A stretch of 64,000 nucleotides of DNA from Bryobacterales bacterium (GCA_020847045.1 JADLCT010000006.1:44661-108660); one strand, 5' to 3'. Shown: positions 38,511 through 47,528, counted from the first letter of the stretch. Translations and numbers: made by a program. Notes: generated from the sequence alone by a model not told the origin.

Positions 38511-39845
38511 CTAGTTGAATGAATCAATTGTGCTGTGGATGAGCTTGTTCAAATCCGAATCACGGTGTCGCAACTGTTCGATCTTCTGAATCGAGTGCAA
38601 CACCGTGGTATGGTGCTTTCCGGCAAAGTAGCGGCCAATCTCAGGCAGTGATGCTTTCGTCAACTCTTTCACCAGGTACATCGCCACCTGCCTCGGGTAA
38701 GCGATGTTCGGCGCGTTGGTCTTCTGCTTGAGTTGGCCTGGCTGAAGCGAAAATTTGTCCGCCACCAGCCTCACAACGCTATCTATGGTCGTTCTGCGGT
38801 CTGAGCCCGCATGCAGATGCTTCAGCACCTGCCGGGCCATGTCGATCGTCACAGGTTCATTGGTCACACTCGAGTAGGCCAGCAGTTTAATGAGCGCGCC
38901 CTCCAGTTCACGTACGTTCGACCGTGTCTTCGTAGCGATAAACACGCGCACATCCTGGGGAAGCTGAATCCCCTCCTGCTCGGCCTTCTTGTCGAGAATC
39001 GCCATTTTCGTCTCCAGGTCCGGCGCCTGGACATCCACCATGAGTCCCCACTCAAATCGCGAGCGCAGACGGTCCACCAGGCCCGTCGTGCTCTTCGGAG
39101 CTGAATCGCTCGATAGCACAAGCTGCTTCTGGTGGTCGTACAACTCATTGAACGTATGGAAAAACTCCTCCTGCGTCCGCTCGCGATTGGCGAGAATGTG
39201 GACGTCGTCCATCAGTAGCACGTCGGCGGACCGGTAGTGCTGGTGGAACAACGGCATGCGGTCCGTGCGGATACAGGTGATGAGTTGGTTCATGAACCGC
39301 TCGCTGGAGGTGTACACAATCCGTAAATTGGGCGAGCGCTTCAGCAGTTCATGGCCGATGGCATGAATCAGGTGCGTTTTGCCCATCCCCACGCCACCGT
39401 AAATGAACAACGGGTTGTAGGTTCGCGCCGGACTGTCCACCACCGCTCGCGCCGCGGCGTGCGCAAACTGGTTACACGACCCGACGACGAAACTCTCAAA
39501 TGTATACCGCTGGTTCAGAGCCCCAACCGGACCTCCAAACAGCGAATCAGCGCCCGGGGGAATCGGCGCGGCTGCTTCTCTGTCCACCGCCGCGCGCCTT
39601 CCTGTGGTGGCATCGGCAACCTGGTAGGCCAAATCCAACTTGCCCGCGCCCAACTCCTCCAGCGTAGCCTGTACGTCCGCCTGTAACTCCTTTTCGAGCC
39701 ACTCGCGCGTCACCTGGTTGGGTACTAAAATCACCAACCGGTTGCCATCAAATGAGTGCTGAGTGGTTCGAGCCACCCAGTTCTGATAACCTTCCCAGGT
39801 CAAACGCGCCGCCAATCGCTCCTTGACCTGCTCCCATAGTTCCAT
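38511..39845 (-). CDS. dnaA: Chromosomal replication initiator DnaA
   Basis: A 444-residue DnaA. Domain I is MELWEQVKERLAARLTWEGY and a short linker forms domain II. Domain III has FIYGGVGMGKTHLIHAIGH, VLLMDDVHILANRERTQEEF and the sensor region. Domain IV has the DNA-binding ASLPEIGRYFAGKHHTTVLH. It binds DnaA boxes on both sides of its own gene. The ATG 39845 start matches the conserved domain I. Confidence 0.98.
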   Translation of the reverse strand: MELWEQVKERLAARLTWEGYQNWVARTTQHSFDGNRLVILVPNQVTREWLEKELQADVQATLEELGAGKLDLAYQVADATTGRRAAVDREAAAPIPPGADSLFGGPVGALNQRYTFESFVVGSCNQFAHAAARAVVDSPARTYNPLFIYGGVGMGKTHLIHAIGHELLKRSPNLRIVYTSSERFMNQLITCIRTDRMPLFHQHYRSADVLLMDDVHILANRERTQEEFFHTFNELYDHQKQLVLSSDSAPKSTTGLVDRLRSRFEWGLMVDVQAPDLETKMAILDKKAEQEGIQLPQDVRVFIATKTRSNVRELEGALIKLLAYSSVTNEPVTIDMARQVLKHLHAGSDRRTTIDSVVRLVADKFSLQPGQLKQKTNAPNIAYPRQVAMYLVKELTKASLPEIGRYFAGKHHTTVLHSIQKIEQLRHRDSDLNKLIHSTIDSFN

Positions 39846-39915
39846 AGTGCCTAGACTTCCCGCCCGCTCCGTCCGGCATGCCTGCCGCCGGGCCTGTTCC
39901 TATCTCCGAAGTGTT

Positions 39916-40150
39916 CGATCCACACAAGAATCCCGCATGATTTCCACAGAATTTTCACATGTGTGGAGCGGCAGGCGGGGGGATACGCTCAGGAGTAGTT
40001 CCTGTTCGCCACCAGGCCGGTCCATCCCGCGAAAGACCTGCGCCCAGAATCACCTGCAGAGTGCAGTCTAGCACAATCATCAGGTCTGAGCGCATCTGAT
40101 TTCAAAGAAATTACTGTTGTGTTATCAACACTTTGTAGATATTACACGAA
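39916..40150. other. Possible oriC part 2: DnaA-box-like sites upstream of dnaA
   Basis: Within 55 bases lie CGATCCACA (39916-39924), ATTTCCACA (39940-39948), ATTTTCACA (39951-39959) and TGTGGAGCG (39962-39970). TTATCAACA (40122-40130, 8 of 9 to the E. coli consensus) is further out. The stretch 40095-40150 is much more AT-rich than its surroundings and could be the unwinding element. The 39846-40203 gap holds no gene. Confidence 0.6.
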
Positions 40151-40203
40151 CCATGTCTGGAACCGGATTGCTCACTCACTGATCCATGCTAGAGTCGTCT
40201 GTC

Positions 40204-41142
40204 ATGCGCCGGACTCACCTTCTCCTCCTCTTTGTCACAGTTCTTCCAGCCCAGGAAAAGATCACTATTCCTTCCACTTTGGATAGGACCGTCCAGCCGC
40301 TGCTCGTGTGGTTTCCCACAGGCATTCCGGACCCCGTACCACTTGTGGTGCATCTCCACAGTTGGTCGTCACATTTCGACAGTTCCGAAGCCTGGCAGGT
40401 GGCTCTTCAGGAAGCTCAGGCGCGCAATTGGGCCTTCGTCGCACCCGAGTTTCGGGGTCCAAATGATCGTCCTGAAGCCTGCGCGTCGCCAGAAGCCCGG
40501 CAGGACATCCTGGACGCCGTGGACTACATGAACCGCCGATACCGGATTGATCGCTCCCGGACTTTTCTGATGGGCGGCTCCGGCGGCGGTCACATGACGC
40601 TGGTCATGGCGGCTCATGCTCCCCGGCGATGGCGGGCAGCCTCCGCCTGGGTCCCCATAGCCGACCTCACCGCCTGGTACGCCGAGACCAAACGCCGGGG
40701 CCTTCGCTATTGGAAGATGTTGGAAGGTTGCGCCGGTGGACCTCCGGGCGGCGCCGCTGGACTGGAATACACCGCCCGCTCGCCGCTTCCTTTCCTTGCC
40801 CGCGCCCGCGGTTTGGCCATCGACATCCAGACAGGCATCCACGACGGCCATACAGGCTCGGTCCCCATCTCACACTCGCTGCTGGCGTTTAACGCCCTGG
40901 CCTTAGCCAACCGGACGTCCGAAGCCGCCTTCGCCGGCGGAGAAATCGCCGCGATGGTGGAATCGGAGAAACTTCCTCCCGGCTATGCGCCACCCCCTGT
41001 CGAAAAACGTCGAACTCCCCTCCTGCACCGGCGGACGGCTGGTCCGGTTCGCCTCACCATTTTTGAAGGTGGGCACGAAACCGATTTTCCCGCAGCCTAT
41101 ACATGGTTCGACACTTTCCCCTCTTCGCCGCCACGCCAATAG
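40204..41142 (+). CDS. Secreted alpha/beta hydrolase (prolyl-oligopeptidase/esterase family)
   Basis: A 312-residue protein with a signal peptide (MRRTHLLLLFVTVLPAQ). The body is an alpha/beta hydrolase: oxyanion region LVVHLHSWSSHFDS, nucleophile FLMGGSGGGHMTLVMA (Ser in G-G-S-G-G), acid probably in IQTGIHDGHTGSV, and His in FEGGHETDFPAAY. It resembles secreted acylaminoacyl-peptidase or feruloyl-esterase-like proteins. ATG 40204 is chosen to match the signal peptide; ATG 40186 would add six residues. It is the first gene after the putative origin on the right. Confidence 0.85.
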   Translation: MRRTHLLLLFVTVLPAQEKITIPSTLDRTVQPLLVWFPTGIPDPVPLVVHLHSWSSHFDSSEAWQVALQEAQARNWAFVAPEFRGPNDRPEACASPEARQDILDAVDYMNRRYRIDRSRTFLMGGSGGGHMTLVMAAHAPRRWRAASAWVPIADLTAWYAETKRRGLRYWKMLEGCAGGPPGGAAGLEYTARSPLPFLARARGLAIDIQTGIHDGHTGSVPISHSLLAFNALALANRTSEAAFAGGEIAAMVESEKLPPGYAPPPVEKRRTPLLHRRTAGPVRLTIFEGGHETDFPAAYTWFDTFPSSPPRQ

Positions 41143-41144
41143 AA

Positions 41145-41172
41145 AAGGCCCCGGACCGTGGTCCAGGGCCTT
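41145..41172 (-). terminator. Terminator of the TonB-dependent receptor gene
   Basis: A 28-base hairpin has stems AAGGCCC/GGGCCTT and GGAC/GTCC separated by a C-A mismatch, with a 4-base loop. On the minus strand it is followed by TTTT. It lies about 20 bases past the receptor stop and directly after the hydrolase stop on the plus strand, so it may serve both. Confidence 0.75.
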
Positions 41173-41193
41173 GTACCTTTGCCGGTTCAGGCG

Positions 41194-44100
41194 CTAATAG
41201 AGCAGCTTCAAGCCGAACTGAATGCGGCGAGGCTCACCGGCCGAATTGATCGTGCCGACAGCGGGACTGGTGATGTTCGCGTTCGGGTTGCCGAAGGCCG
41301 GCGTGTTGGAGGCGTTGAAGGCCTCGGCGCGGAACTGCAGGCGGAAGCGCTCCGTGATGCTGAAGTACTTGGCCAGGGAGAAATCCAGGTTTGTGATCCC
41401 AGGGCCATATAGAATGTTCCGGCCCGAGTTGCCGTAGGTGTACTGCGGCTGCACCTGGAAGGCGCTGACATTGAACCAGCGGTCAATGGAGCGCTGGCCT
41501 CCTGAGAGGGCCCCGTCTCCGATCCGGTTCGGACGGTCGGCGCCGCCGGCATTCGTGATGCCGCCAGATGTGGTTACTGTGAATGGCTCGCCGGTGGTTT
41601 TCGAAAGCACGCCGCCCACCTGCCAGCCGCCGAGAATCGCGTCGACAACGCGGTTCGCATTGGTCATGTACGCCTTGCCACGGCCGAACGGCAGCTCATA
41701 CGTGCTGCTGAAAATGAAGGCATGGCGGATGTCGGTCAGCGAGCTGCCACGATTCTGGTTACGGTCCCATACATAGGTGGCGCCGGTGCCCTCGCCGTTG
41801 CCGGTTTCGTCCAAATTGTCGATGGCATGTGACCAGGTGTAGGAACCAAGGAACGTTAGTCCCTTGCTGAAGCGCTTCTCGAGCTTGGTGATCAGGCCGT
41901 TATAGCCCATGCTGCCATAGGGCGTCATCGAGTTCACGGCGTTATAGAACGGCCACAGGCGCAGGTTGTTCACAGGCGTCGAAGACGGCTGAATCCCGTA
42001 GGGGATGTTGTAGTTCAAACCGCCCAGCATCTTGCGGGTGCCGTTGCCGTTATAGCCAACGGTGAGCAGCGTATCGAATGGCAACTCGCGCTGAACGTCG
42101 AAGAAGTACTGCAGCGAGTACTGAGTGGGAAGGAAGCGGCTGGGGGCGTCGATTCCCACCGCGTTCGGGCCGGGCACCGTGGTGGCCGGCAGCGTTACGG
42201 CCGGGAAGCCGTCCTTCAGGATGAGCCGCGAGTTGATGCGGTCGAGCGTGGCGAAAGACACCTCAACAAAGGTGGGCGCCTGGTTCTGAGCGCGCGCCCA
42301 CTGGGTTTGCAGCGCGTCGGCACGTGCGTAGATCATGCCGGCGCCGGCGCGGAATACCGTCTTCGGAGTCACCTTGTAGGCAAGCCCCAGGCGAGGGGCG
42401 AAATTGTTCTTGTCGTTCTGGCAGCCACATTCGCCAGGCTGCAGGAAGGTCTGCTTCAGGCGCGCATTGGGTCCCAGATTGTTGAAATCCAGCTCGAAGT
42501 ACGAGATGCCGCCGTTTGGTGTGCTTGGCGCATAGAAAATGTCGTAGCGCAAACCGAGGTTCAAGGTCAGGTTCGGCGTCACCTTCCAGTCGTCCTGAAT
42601 GAAACCGGCGATGGTTGTGGCGGCGAGGTACTCGCCGTTCTCGTTGCCAACGGTGCCGTTGGCCGCCAGGCCGAGCATGAATTCAGCCATGCCGTCGGCC
42701 GTCGCCCCGCGGTTGGCCGGGTTGGCCGTGAATTCGCGGTTGAAGGCGAACTGGCCGCGCGCAAAACGCGAAGAGTTGCGGAACAGGTCCTCCCGCCGCA
42801 CCTCGCCGCCGAAGCGGATGTTGTGTTTGCCCCAGCTCTTGAACATGGTGTCGTTGAACTGGTAGGTGCGCTGATTATTCACGTTGGGCCAGAAGGTGCG
42901 CGAACCAATCTCGGTGTAGCCCGCCGGCGAAAAACGCGAAAGGCCATGGTCGTTGGAAGTGGCCAGGTTCACCTTCGGAATACCCTTAATGCCGTATTCG
43001 TCAAACAGCGCTGTGGTGTAGGGGATGTCGAACTTCGTATTGATGTCCGTGATGCCGACGCGGAACTCGTTGGTCAGCGTAGCGCCAAACGTGTAGGTGT
43101 GCGTCAGGGCGATGGAGTTGCTGTCAATCACGGTGGTGGTGGCCAGCGCGCCATCGGCCGGCATCGGCAGAGGGCCAGGTTCGAAGCGGTCGCGGTCGCG
43201 GCGGCTGTACCGGCCAGACACCCGGCTGCGGTCGCTGATGTTGTGATCACCCTTCAAGTCGTAGGTGTTCACGTCGTTGGATTCCGACCCGACATAGAAG
43301 TGGTTATTGGCGATCTTCGACTCGTCAGTCGCACGTGGATACAAGGCCAGCAGCTTGGGGAACAGAGGATCCCAACGAGTCTTCGGTACAATGTTGCCCG
43401 CAAACGGCTGGCGGGTAAAGCTGGTGGGCGTGCCCACCGCCGTGGCCGGATCGAAGATGGGCCGGATGCGGCTGAAGTTTCCATCGCGCACCTCGGCCAC
43501 AGGAACCGTCGCCGAGAAGCTGCGGCCCAGGCGCGTGCGCGTCCCTTCGAACGATCCAAAGAAGAACGTCTTGTCCTTCCGGATGGGTCCGCCTATGGTG
43601 CCGCCAAACTGGTTCTGCTTGTAGTCCGGTTTCGGCGTCCCGCTCCGGTTCGCAAAAAAGTTCGTGCCGTCCAGCTTCGAGTTGCGCAGGAACTCGAACA
43701 CCGTGCCATGCACCTCGTTGGTGCCGGACTTGATGTTCACAAACACCTGGCCGCCCATCCGGTTGCCATACTCGGCGGACAGATTATTGGTGACGACGCG
43801 AAACTCACCCACGGCGTCGACGCTTGGTTTGATCGCCTGAGCTTCGAACCCGATCGGACCGCCCGAATAGGTCATCGAGTTGTCCACGCCGTCGATATTC
43901 ACCTGCACCTGATAGCCGTGCTGGCCGCCGGCCGAAAACACGCCCTCGCTTTCGGGACGTGAACCGCGCGCCGCCGTGGTGCCCGCGCTGAGACGAGCCA
44001 GTTCCAGGTAGTTGCGCCCGTTCAAGGGCAACTCGACAATCCTCTTGTTGTCCACCACCTGGCCGACGGTGGCCGTTTCCGAATCGAGCATTGCCGCCGC

Positions 44101-44454
44101 CGCGCTGACATTGATGCTTTCGGTCACCGACCCCGGCTTCAGAACGAAATCCACGCGGGCGGTCTGGTTTACGTCGAGCTTGATCTCCGGAACCTCGCCT
44201 GTGGAAAAGCCAGCCATGGAGGCTGACACCTTGTAGCGGCCAACCGGCAGCGTCGGCATAGTGTAGAGGCCGGTCTCATTGGTTTTCGCTTCCCGCCGGA
44301 GACCGGTATCGAGGTTGGTAAGAACGACGTCGGAGCCGATCAGCGCGCCCTGAGATTGGTCCTGGACAATGCCCTGGATAGAACCTGTCTGAGCGAACAT
44401 CGCCATCGATCCCAAGACAAGCAATGTGACAAGCCGAGCCTTGATAGACATCAT
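41194..44454 (-). CDS. TonB-dependent receptor (Oar-like) with carboxypeptidase-regulatory domain
   Basis: About 1086 residues. A signal peptide (LVTLLVLGSMAMFAQ) is followed by a carboxypeptidase-regulatory-like Ig domain (GSIQGIVQDQSQGALIGSDV, TNETGLYTMPTLPVGRYKV). A plug follows (VGQVVDNKRIVELPLNGRNY, FVNIKSGTNEVHGTVFEFLR), then the large barrel ending RIQFGLKLLY. Such proteins move large substrates such as glycans or siderophores across the outer membrane with TonB energy. ATG 44454 is chosen because a strong promoter would start transcription on it. ATG 44463 overlaps the -10 box and ATG 44451 is also possible. Confidence 0.92.
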   Translation of the reverse strand: MMSIKARLVTLLVLGSMAMFAQTGSIQGIVQDQSQGALIGSDVVLTNLDTGLRREAKTNETGLYTMPTLPVGRYKVSASMAGFSTGEVPEIKLDVNQTARVDFVLKPGSVTESINVSAAAAMLDSETATVGQVVDNKRIVELPLNGRNYLELARLSAGTTAARGSRPESEGVFSAGGQHGYQVQVNIDGVDNSMTYSGGPIGFEAQAIKPSVDAVGEFRVVTNNLSAEYGNRMGGQVFVNIKSGTNEVHGTVFEFLRNSKLDGTNFFANRSGTPKPDYKQNQFGGTIGGPIRKDKTFFFGSFEGTRTRLGRSFSATVPVAEVRDGNFSRIRPIFDPATAVGTPTSFTRQPFAGNIVPKTRWDPLFPKLLALYPRATDESKIANNHFYVGSESNDVNTYDLKGDHNISDRSRVSGRYSRRDRDRFEPGPLPMPADGALATTTVIDSNSIALTHTYTFGATLTNEFRVGITDINTKFDIPYTTALFDEYGIKGIPKVNLATSNDHGLSRFSPAGYTEIGSRTFWPNVNNQRTYQFNDTMFKSWGKHNIRFGGEVRREDLFRNSSRFARGQFAFNREFTANPANRGATADGMAEFMLGLAANGTVGNENGEYLAATTIAGFIQDDWKVTPNLTLNLGLRYDIFYAPSTPNGGISYFELDFNNLGPNARLKQTFLQPGECGCQNDKNNFAPRLGLAYKVTPKTVFRAGAGMIYARADALQTQWARAQNQAPTFVEVSFATLDRINSRLILKDGFPAVTLPATTVPGPNAVGIDAPSRFLPTQYSLQYFFDVQRELPFDTLLTVGYNGNGTRKMLGGLNYNIPYGIQPSSTPVNNLRLWPFYNAVNSMTPYGSMGYNGLITKLEKRFSKGLTFLGSYTWSHAIDNLDETGNGEGTGATYVWDRNQNRGSSLTDIRHAFIFSSTYELPFGRGKAYMTNANRVVDAILGGWQVGGVLSKTTGEPFTVTTSGGITNAGGADRPNRIGDGALSGGQRSIDRWFNVSAFQVQPQYTYGNSGRNILYGPGITNLDFSLAKYFSITERFRLQFRAEAFNASNTPAFGNPNANITSPAVGTINSAGEPRRIQFGLKLLY

Positions 44455-44461
44455 GCGCCGC

Positions 44462-44489
44462 ATTATATCAGCTACATCTTGTATGTAAA
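44462..44489 (-). promoter_or_regulatory. Near-consensus sigma-70 promoter of the TonB-dependent receptor
   Basis: On the minus strand TTTACA (complement of 44484-44489) and a perfect TATAAT (complement of 44462-44467) are 16 bases apart. The predicted start is at 44454-44455, exactly at the second in-frame ATG, which implies a leaderless mRNA. Confidence 0.75.
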
Positions 44490-44715
44490 CTGAAAAATTG
44501 AAACGTTTACCTTACCGTCATCCGGAAGCGAAGGACTCCCTGGTTCAGGGGTTTTGTTGGACCCACGTTTGACAAGACCAACCCCATCTGCCAAGATAGT
44601 GTCTGCGCCTCACACTCACCCCGTGCGAGGTGCACGCTCCCAAAATCCGGCGGTTCCCCAACCGCCGGATCCGCCTTAACCGGCGCAGAACCAAGCGCTG
44701 GTTAAGTTTGGCCGA

Positions 44716-44791
<76 letters not shown>

Positions 44792-44798
44792 TCGCTCC

Positions 44799-45233
44799 TC
44801 AGCCCTTTCCGGTAGATCCAAAGCCGCCTTCACCGCGACGCGTTTCTCCCACGCCGCCTTCATCCCACTCCACTGCCTCGTAGCGCGCCAGAACCATTTG
44901 CGCGATCCGCTCCCCCTTCTTCACCGTATAGGCCTCCCGCCCCAGGTTCAGGACAATCACCTTTACTTCGCCGCGGTATCCCGGATCAATGGTTCCCGGC
45001 GAGTTTGGCAGAATCAGGGCATGCTTGAGGGCCAGGCCGCTCCGCATGCGTATCTGCGCCTCGTATCCGGCGGGAATCTCCACGCGCAGGCCCGTCGGCA
45101 CCAAGCCGGGCGCACCTGGCTCCAGCCGCACCTCTTCCACGGCGTACAAATCCATTCCCGCATCCTCGCCCGGACCATGGGCATATCGCGGCAGTTGCGC
45201 GTCGGGATGGACGCGTTCCATTCGAATTCTCAT
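44799..45233 (-). CDS. dut: dUTP diphosphatase
   Basis: Trimeric dUTPase, 144 residues, hydrolysing dUTP to dUMP and pyrophosphate. All five motifs are present: [40 protein letters not shown] and [10 protein letters not shown]. It diverges from the ThyX-like gene with 35 bases between starts. Its product dUMP is the substrate of thymidylate synthase, so the pairing makes metabolic sense. Confidence 0.96.
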   Translation of the reverse strand: MRIRMERVHPDAQLPRYAHGPGEDAGMDLYAVEEVRLEPGAPGLVPTGLRVEIPAGYEAQIRMRSGLALKHALILPNSPGTIDPGYRGEVKVIVLNLGREAYTVKKGERIAQMVLARYEAVEWDEGGVGETRRGEGGFGSTGKG

Positions 45234-45268
45234 CCACTCTCCCTCGGAGGAATCGTTACACTATCAGT

Positions 45269-46696
45269 TTGGCCGAAAAACGTGTCCTAACGGTCGCCGG
45301 GGTTCCCCCGGAGGCTTGCGCATACGCCTTGGCGAGGTACTCCCGCTCACCGGATTCCATAGCCGCTTCGCTGGACTGGGTGCGCGCGCACGACTCGTCA
45401 AAATTCCTGGACAGCTTCTATTTTCAGTACGGCCACGCCTCCATCGCCGACCTCGGCCATCTTGTGTTCTGCTTTGAAGGCATCTCCGAACTGGCAGCCA
45501 CGGAAATTGAGGACGAGCAGCTTTGGGACGGCCAGGCGCGCTCCTCCCGGTATCAGGACTTCTCGCGCGCAGGCTTTCTGACGCCGCTGGAGTTCAACGA
45601 CACGCAGGCCGGAATCTATCAGCATGCCGGAATCGATCTGCTCGCCGCTTACGAGAAGGTCCATTCGCACATTTTCGAGCACCTCACCGCGAAACTGCCC
45701 CGTCCCGGGACGATGAAGCCGGATGCCTATCAGCGCAACCTGACCGCGCGCGCCTTCGACGTCGCCCGTTATCTTCTCTTTTTCGGCGTGCCGACCGGTG
45801 TCGGCCAGGTGGTCAGCATCCGAACTCTGGAACGGCAGATTGCCCGCCTGAAGGGCAGCGAGTACGAGGAACTGAGGGCGCTGGCCGGTGAAATGGTGCA
45901 AGCCTGCACCGAAAAACCGGACTGCGCCTGGGATGAGGCTTCGGCCCGCGCGCCGCTGGCGCCGACGCTGGCCAAGTATTGCGATGCCGACCCGCACCGC
46001 CTGCGCGCCACGGCGGATCTGAAGCTGTGGGCCAAACAGAACCTGCCCCATGCCGCCGGAGCGCGGATTGACGACGTCGATCTGTTGAAACCCGCGCACA
46101 CGGCCGCCGACATCGTGGCCACGCTGCTCTACCCGGTCACCGACAGGCCCTTCCGGGAACTGTATGAGCTGGCGTGCAAATGGAATGACGCCCGGCGCGC
46201 CGAGGTGATCGACCTGGCCATGCAGTCGCGCGTCCGCAAGGACGACCTGCTGCGCGAATTCCGGGGCAACCTCTATGCGTTCGACATTGTGATGGACATC
46301 GGCGCCTACCGCGATCTCCACCGCCACCGCCGCTGCCAGCAGTTCCGGCAGGCGTATTCAGGCAAGCTCGGCTACGAAACGCCCGACGCTATTGGACAGG
46401 CGGGCGTGGCAGACACCTACCACGACGCCATGCGCTCCGCATTCGCCGCCATCGGCCAGTTGCCCGAACCCGGCTCCCACTACCTGATGCCGTTTGGCGC
46501 GCGGGCGCGCTTCCTATTTAAGATGGACTTTGCCGAGGCCGAGTACATCTCCCGTCTCCGTTCCGGCGTGAAGGGGCACTTCTCCTATCGCAGCGTCGCC
46601 TGGCGCATGAGGGAGCGGATGATGGCGCTGGAGCCGGAACTGGGACGATTGATTGAAGCGACCCCACCCTGGGTCGAAGATCCACTCACGAGATAG
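45269..46696 (+). CDS. Tandem ThyX-like (FAD-dependent thymidylate synthase) protein
   Basis: A 475-residue protein, about twice the length of classical ThyX (about 220-250). The N-terminal half has YGHASIADLGHLVFCFEG and QARSSRYQDFS, which match the family's conserved His region and the S-x-R-Y end of the signature, but its RHR position reads DEQ. The C-terminal half has YRDLHRHRRCQQFRQAY, which keeps RHR but has RQAY in place of S-x-R-Y. The halves thus look complementary. ThyX methylates dUMP with methylene-THF and FADH2; activity here is likely but unproven. TTG 45269 is the best start; TACACT ends six bases before it. Confidence 0.82.
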   Translation: MAEKRVLTVAGVPPEACAYALARYSRSPDSIAASLDWVRAHDSSKFLDSFYFQYGHASIADLGHLVFCFEGISELAATEIEDEQLWDGQARSSRYQDFSRAGFLTPLEFNDTQAGIYQHAGIDLLAAYEKVHSHIFEHLTAKLPRPGTMKPDAYQRNLTARAFDVARYLLFFGVPTGVGQVVSIRTLERQIARLKGSEYEELRALAGEMVQACTEKPDCAWDEASARAPLAPTLAKYCDADPHRLRATADLKLWAKQNLPHAAGARIDDVDLLKPAHTAADIVATLLYPVTDRPFRELYELACKWNDARRAEVIDLAMQSRVRKDDLLREFRGNLYAFDIVMDIGAYRDLHRHRRCQQFRQAYSGKLGYETPDAIGQAGVADTYHDAMRSAFAAIGQLPEPGSHYLMPFGARARFLFKMDFAEAEYISRLRSGVKGHFSYRSVAWRMRERMMALEPELGRLIEATPPWVEDPLTR

Positions 46697-46699
46697 GCC

Positions 46700-46996
46700 A
46701 TGAATCCACAACCCACCAAGGTGAATCTGTCGCAGACGACCGACTACCGCGAGTCCTACGCGAACTCCGTGCAGGTGCGCGTGAACCTCTGGGACTTTTT
46801 TCTGATGTTCGGAACCATTCAGCAGAGTGTGCCGGAAGAGGTGAACATCACCAATTTCCAGGGAATCTACCTGAGTCCGCAGCAGGCCAAGGCGCTTGCC
46901 AACCTGTTGCAGCAGAATTTGCAGCAGTACGAAGCCGCGTTCGGAACGATTCAACTGGAACCACAAAAAACGGGAGCCGGCAGCCCCATTCACTAG
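46700..46996 (+). CDS. DUF3467 family protein
   Basis: A 98-residue protein with the family pattern YANSVQVRVNLWDFFLMFG, then IYLSPQQAKALANLLQQNL and QYEAAFGTIQL. DUF3467 proteins are small alpha/beta proteins of unknown function found in many phyla, often as orphans. It starts three bases after the ThyX-like stop, so the two are in one transcript. Its final codons lie in the terminator of the opposite-strand gene. Confidence 0.88.
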   Translation: MNPQPTKVNLSQTTDYRESYANSVQVRVNLWDFFLMFGTIQQSVPEEVNITNFQGIYLSPQQAKALANLLQQNLQQYEAAFGTIQLEPQKTGAGSPIH

Positions 46997-47010
46997 GCCG
47001 CCAGCTCCCG
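46965..47010 (-). terminator. Terminator of the two-component operon, inside the DUF3467 gene end
   Basis: On the minus strand CGGGAGC (complement of 47004-47010) pairs with GCTCCCG (complement of 46971-46977), with an inner GGC/GCC stem. Six T follow (complement of 46965-46970). It lies 28 bases past the stop of the secreted helical protein and overlaps the last codons of the DUF3467 gene. Confidence 0.75.
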
Positions 47011-47038
47011 CAACCGGAACCGCGCTACGGGGCGCGGC

Positions 47039-47467
47039 TCAGTTCCCGGCCGCAACTGCTCCCTGTTGCAGCTCGACGGCCAGTTGAACGTGTTTGGAGG
47101 CCATTTCAAACGCTTCGCGCGACGCGCGGCGGGCCTGCACGGCGAGCTTGCGCTCCTCGGCGCCCTTCTGCGGAACCATCGAAGGCCATTTGTACGCCAG
47201 AGCCGGCTTGGGCTGCGAGCTGTATTCCTTGGCCTTGCTTTCGTGCGCCAGAGCCTTGGCTTCCATCGCTTCGCCCTGCAGCCGGAACAATTTCGCCACC
47301 TTGGCGTGCTCCGCGGCGGTAGTGGCCGACTGTGCCAGGCGGTGCAGCTTGACGGACTCGCTCACCGGCTCCGCCGCCACGGCCCTGGCCGCTCCCGCAG
47401 TGGCCATCAAGAAGGCGGCCGCCGTGGTAACTGCCGTCCAGGTCATCGTTTTCAAGAAGGATTTCAT
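47039..47467 (-). CDS. Secreted helical protein of unknown function in the two-component operon
   Basis: A 142-residue protein with a signal peptide (AVTTAAAFLMATAGAARA). The mature part is all helix and rich in Ala, Lys and Glu, with two related His-containing helices (AEHAKVAKLFRLQGEAMEA, KALAHESKAKEYSS) and a further helix near the C-terminus. ATG 47467 is preferred, with AGGAG 11 bases upstream; ATG 47476 is only two bases from it. It follows the response-regulator gene on the same strand and precedes a terminator. A periplasmic accessory or stress sensor like CpxP is conceivable, but there is no sequence match. Confidence 0.72.
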   Translation of the reverse strand: MKSFLKTMTWTAVTTAAAFLMATAGAARAVAAEPVSESVKLHRLAQSATTAAEHAKVAKLFRLQGEAMEAKALAHESKAKEYSSQPKPALAYKWPSMVPQKGAEERKLAVQARRASREAFEMASKHVQLAVELQQGAVAAGN

Positions 47468-47528
47468 CGCGGTCATGGCTCCTGTAACCAGGAAACCGCG
47501 AAAGCCCGCCGCTTGACGATCCGAAAAA

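Noticed and set aside
42307..43962. Plus-strand frame of 551 codons opposite the TonB-dependent receptor
   Set aside because: Antisense to a well-supported gene, with low-complexity Val/Gly/Arg composition and no start signals.
44569..44574. Perfect TTGACA upstream of tRNA-Gly
   Set aside because: No acceptable -10 element lies 16-18 bases downstream, so I do not call a promoter.
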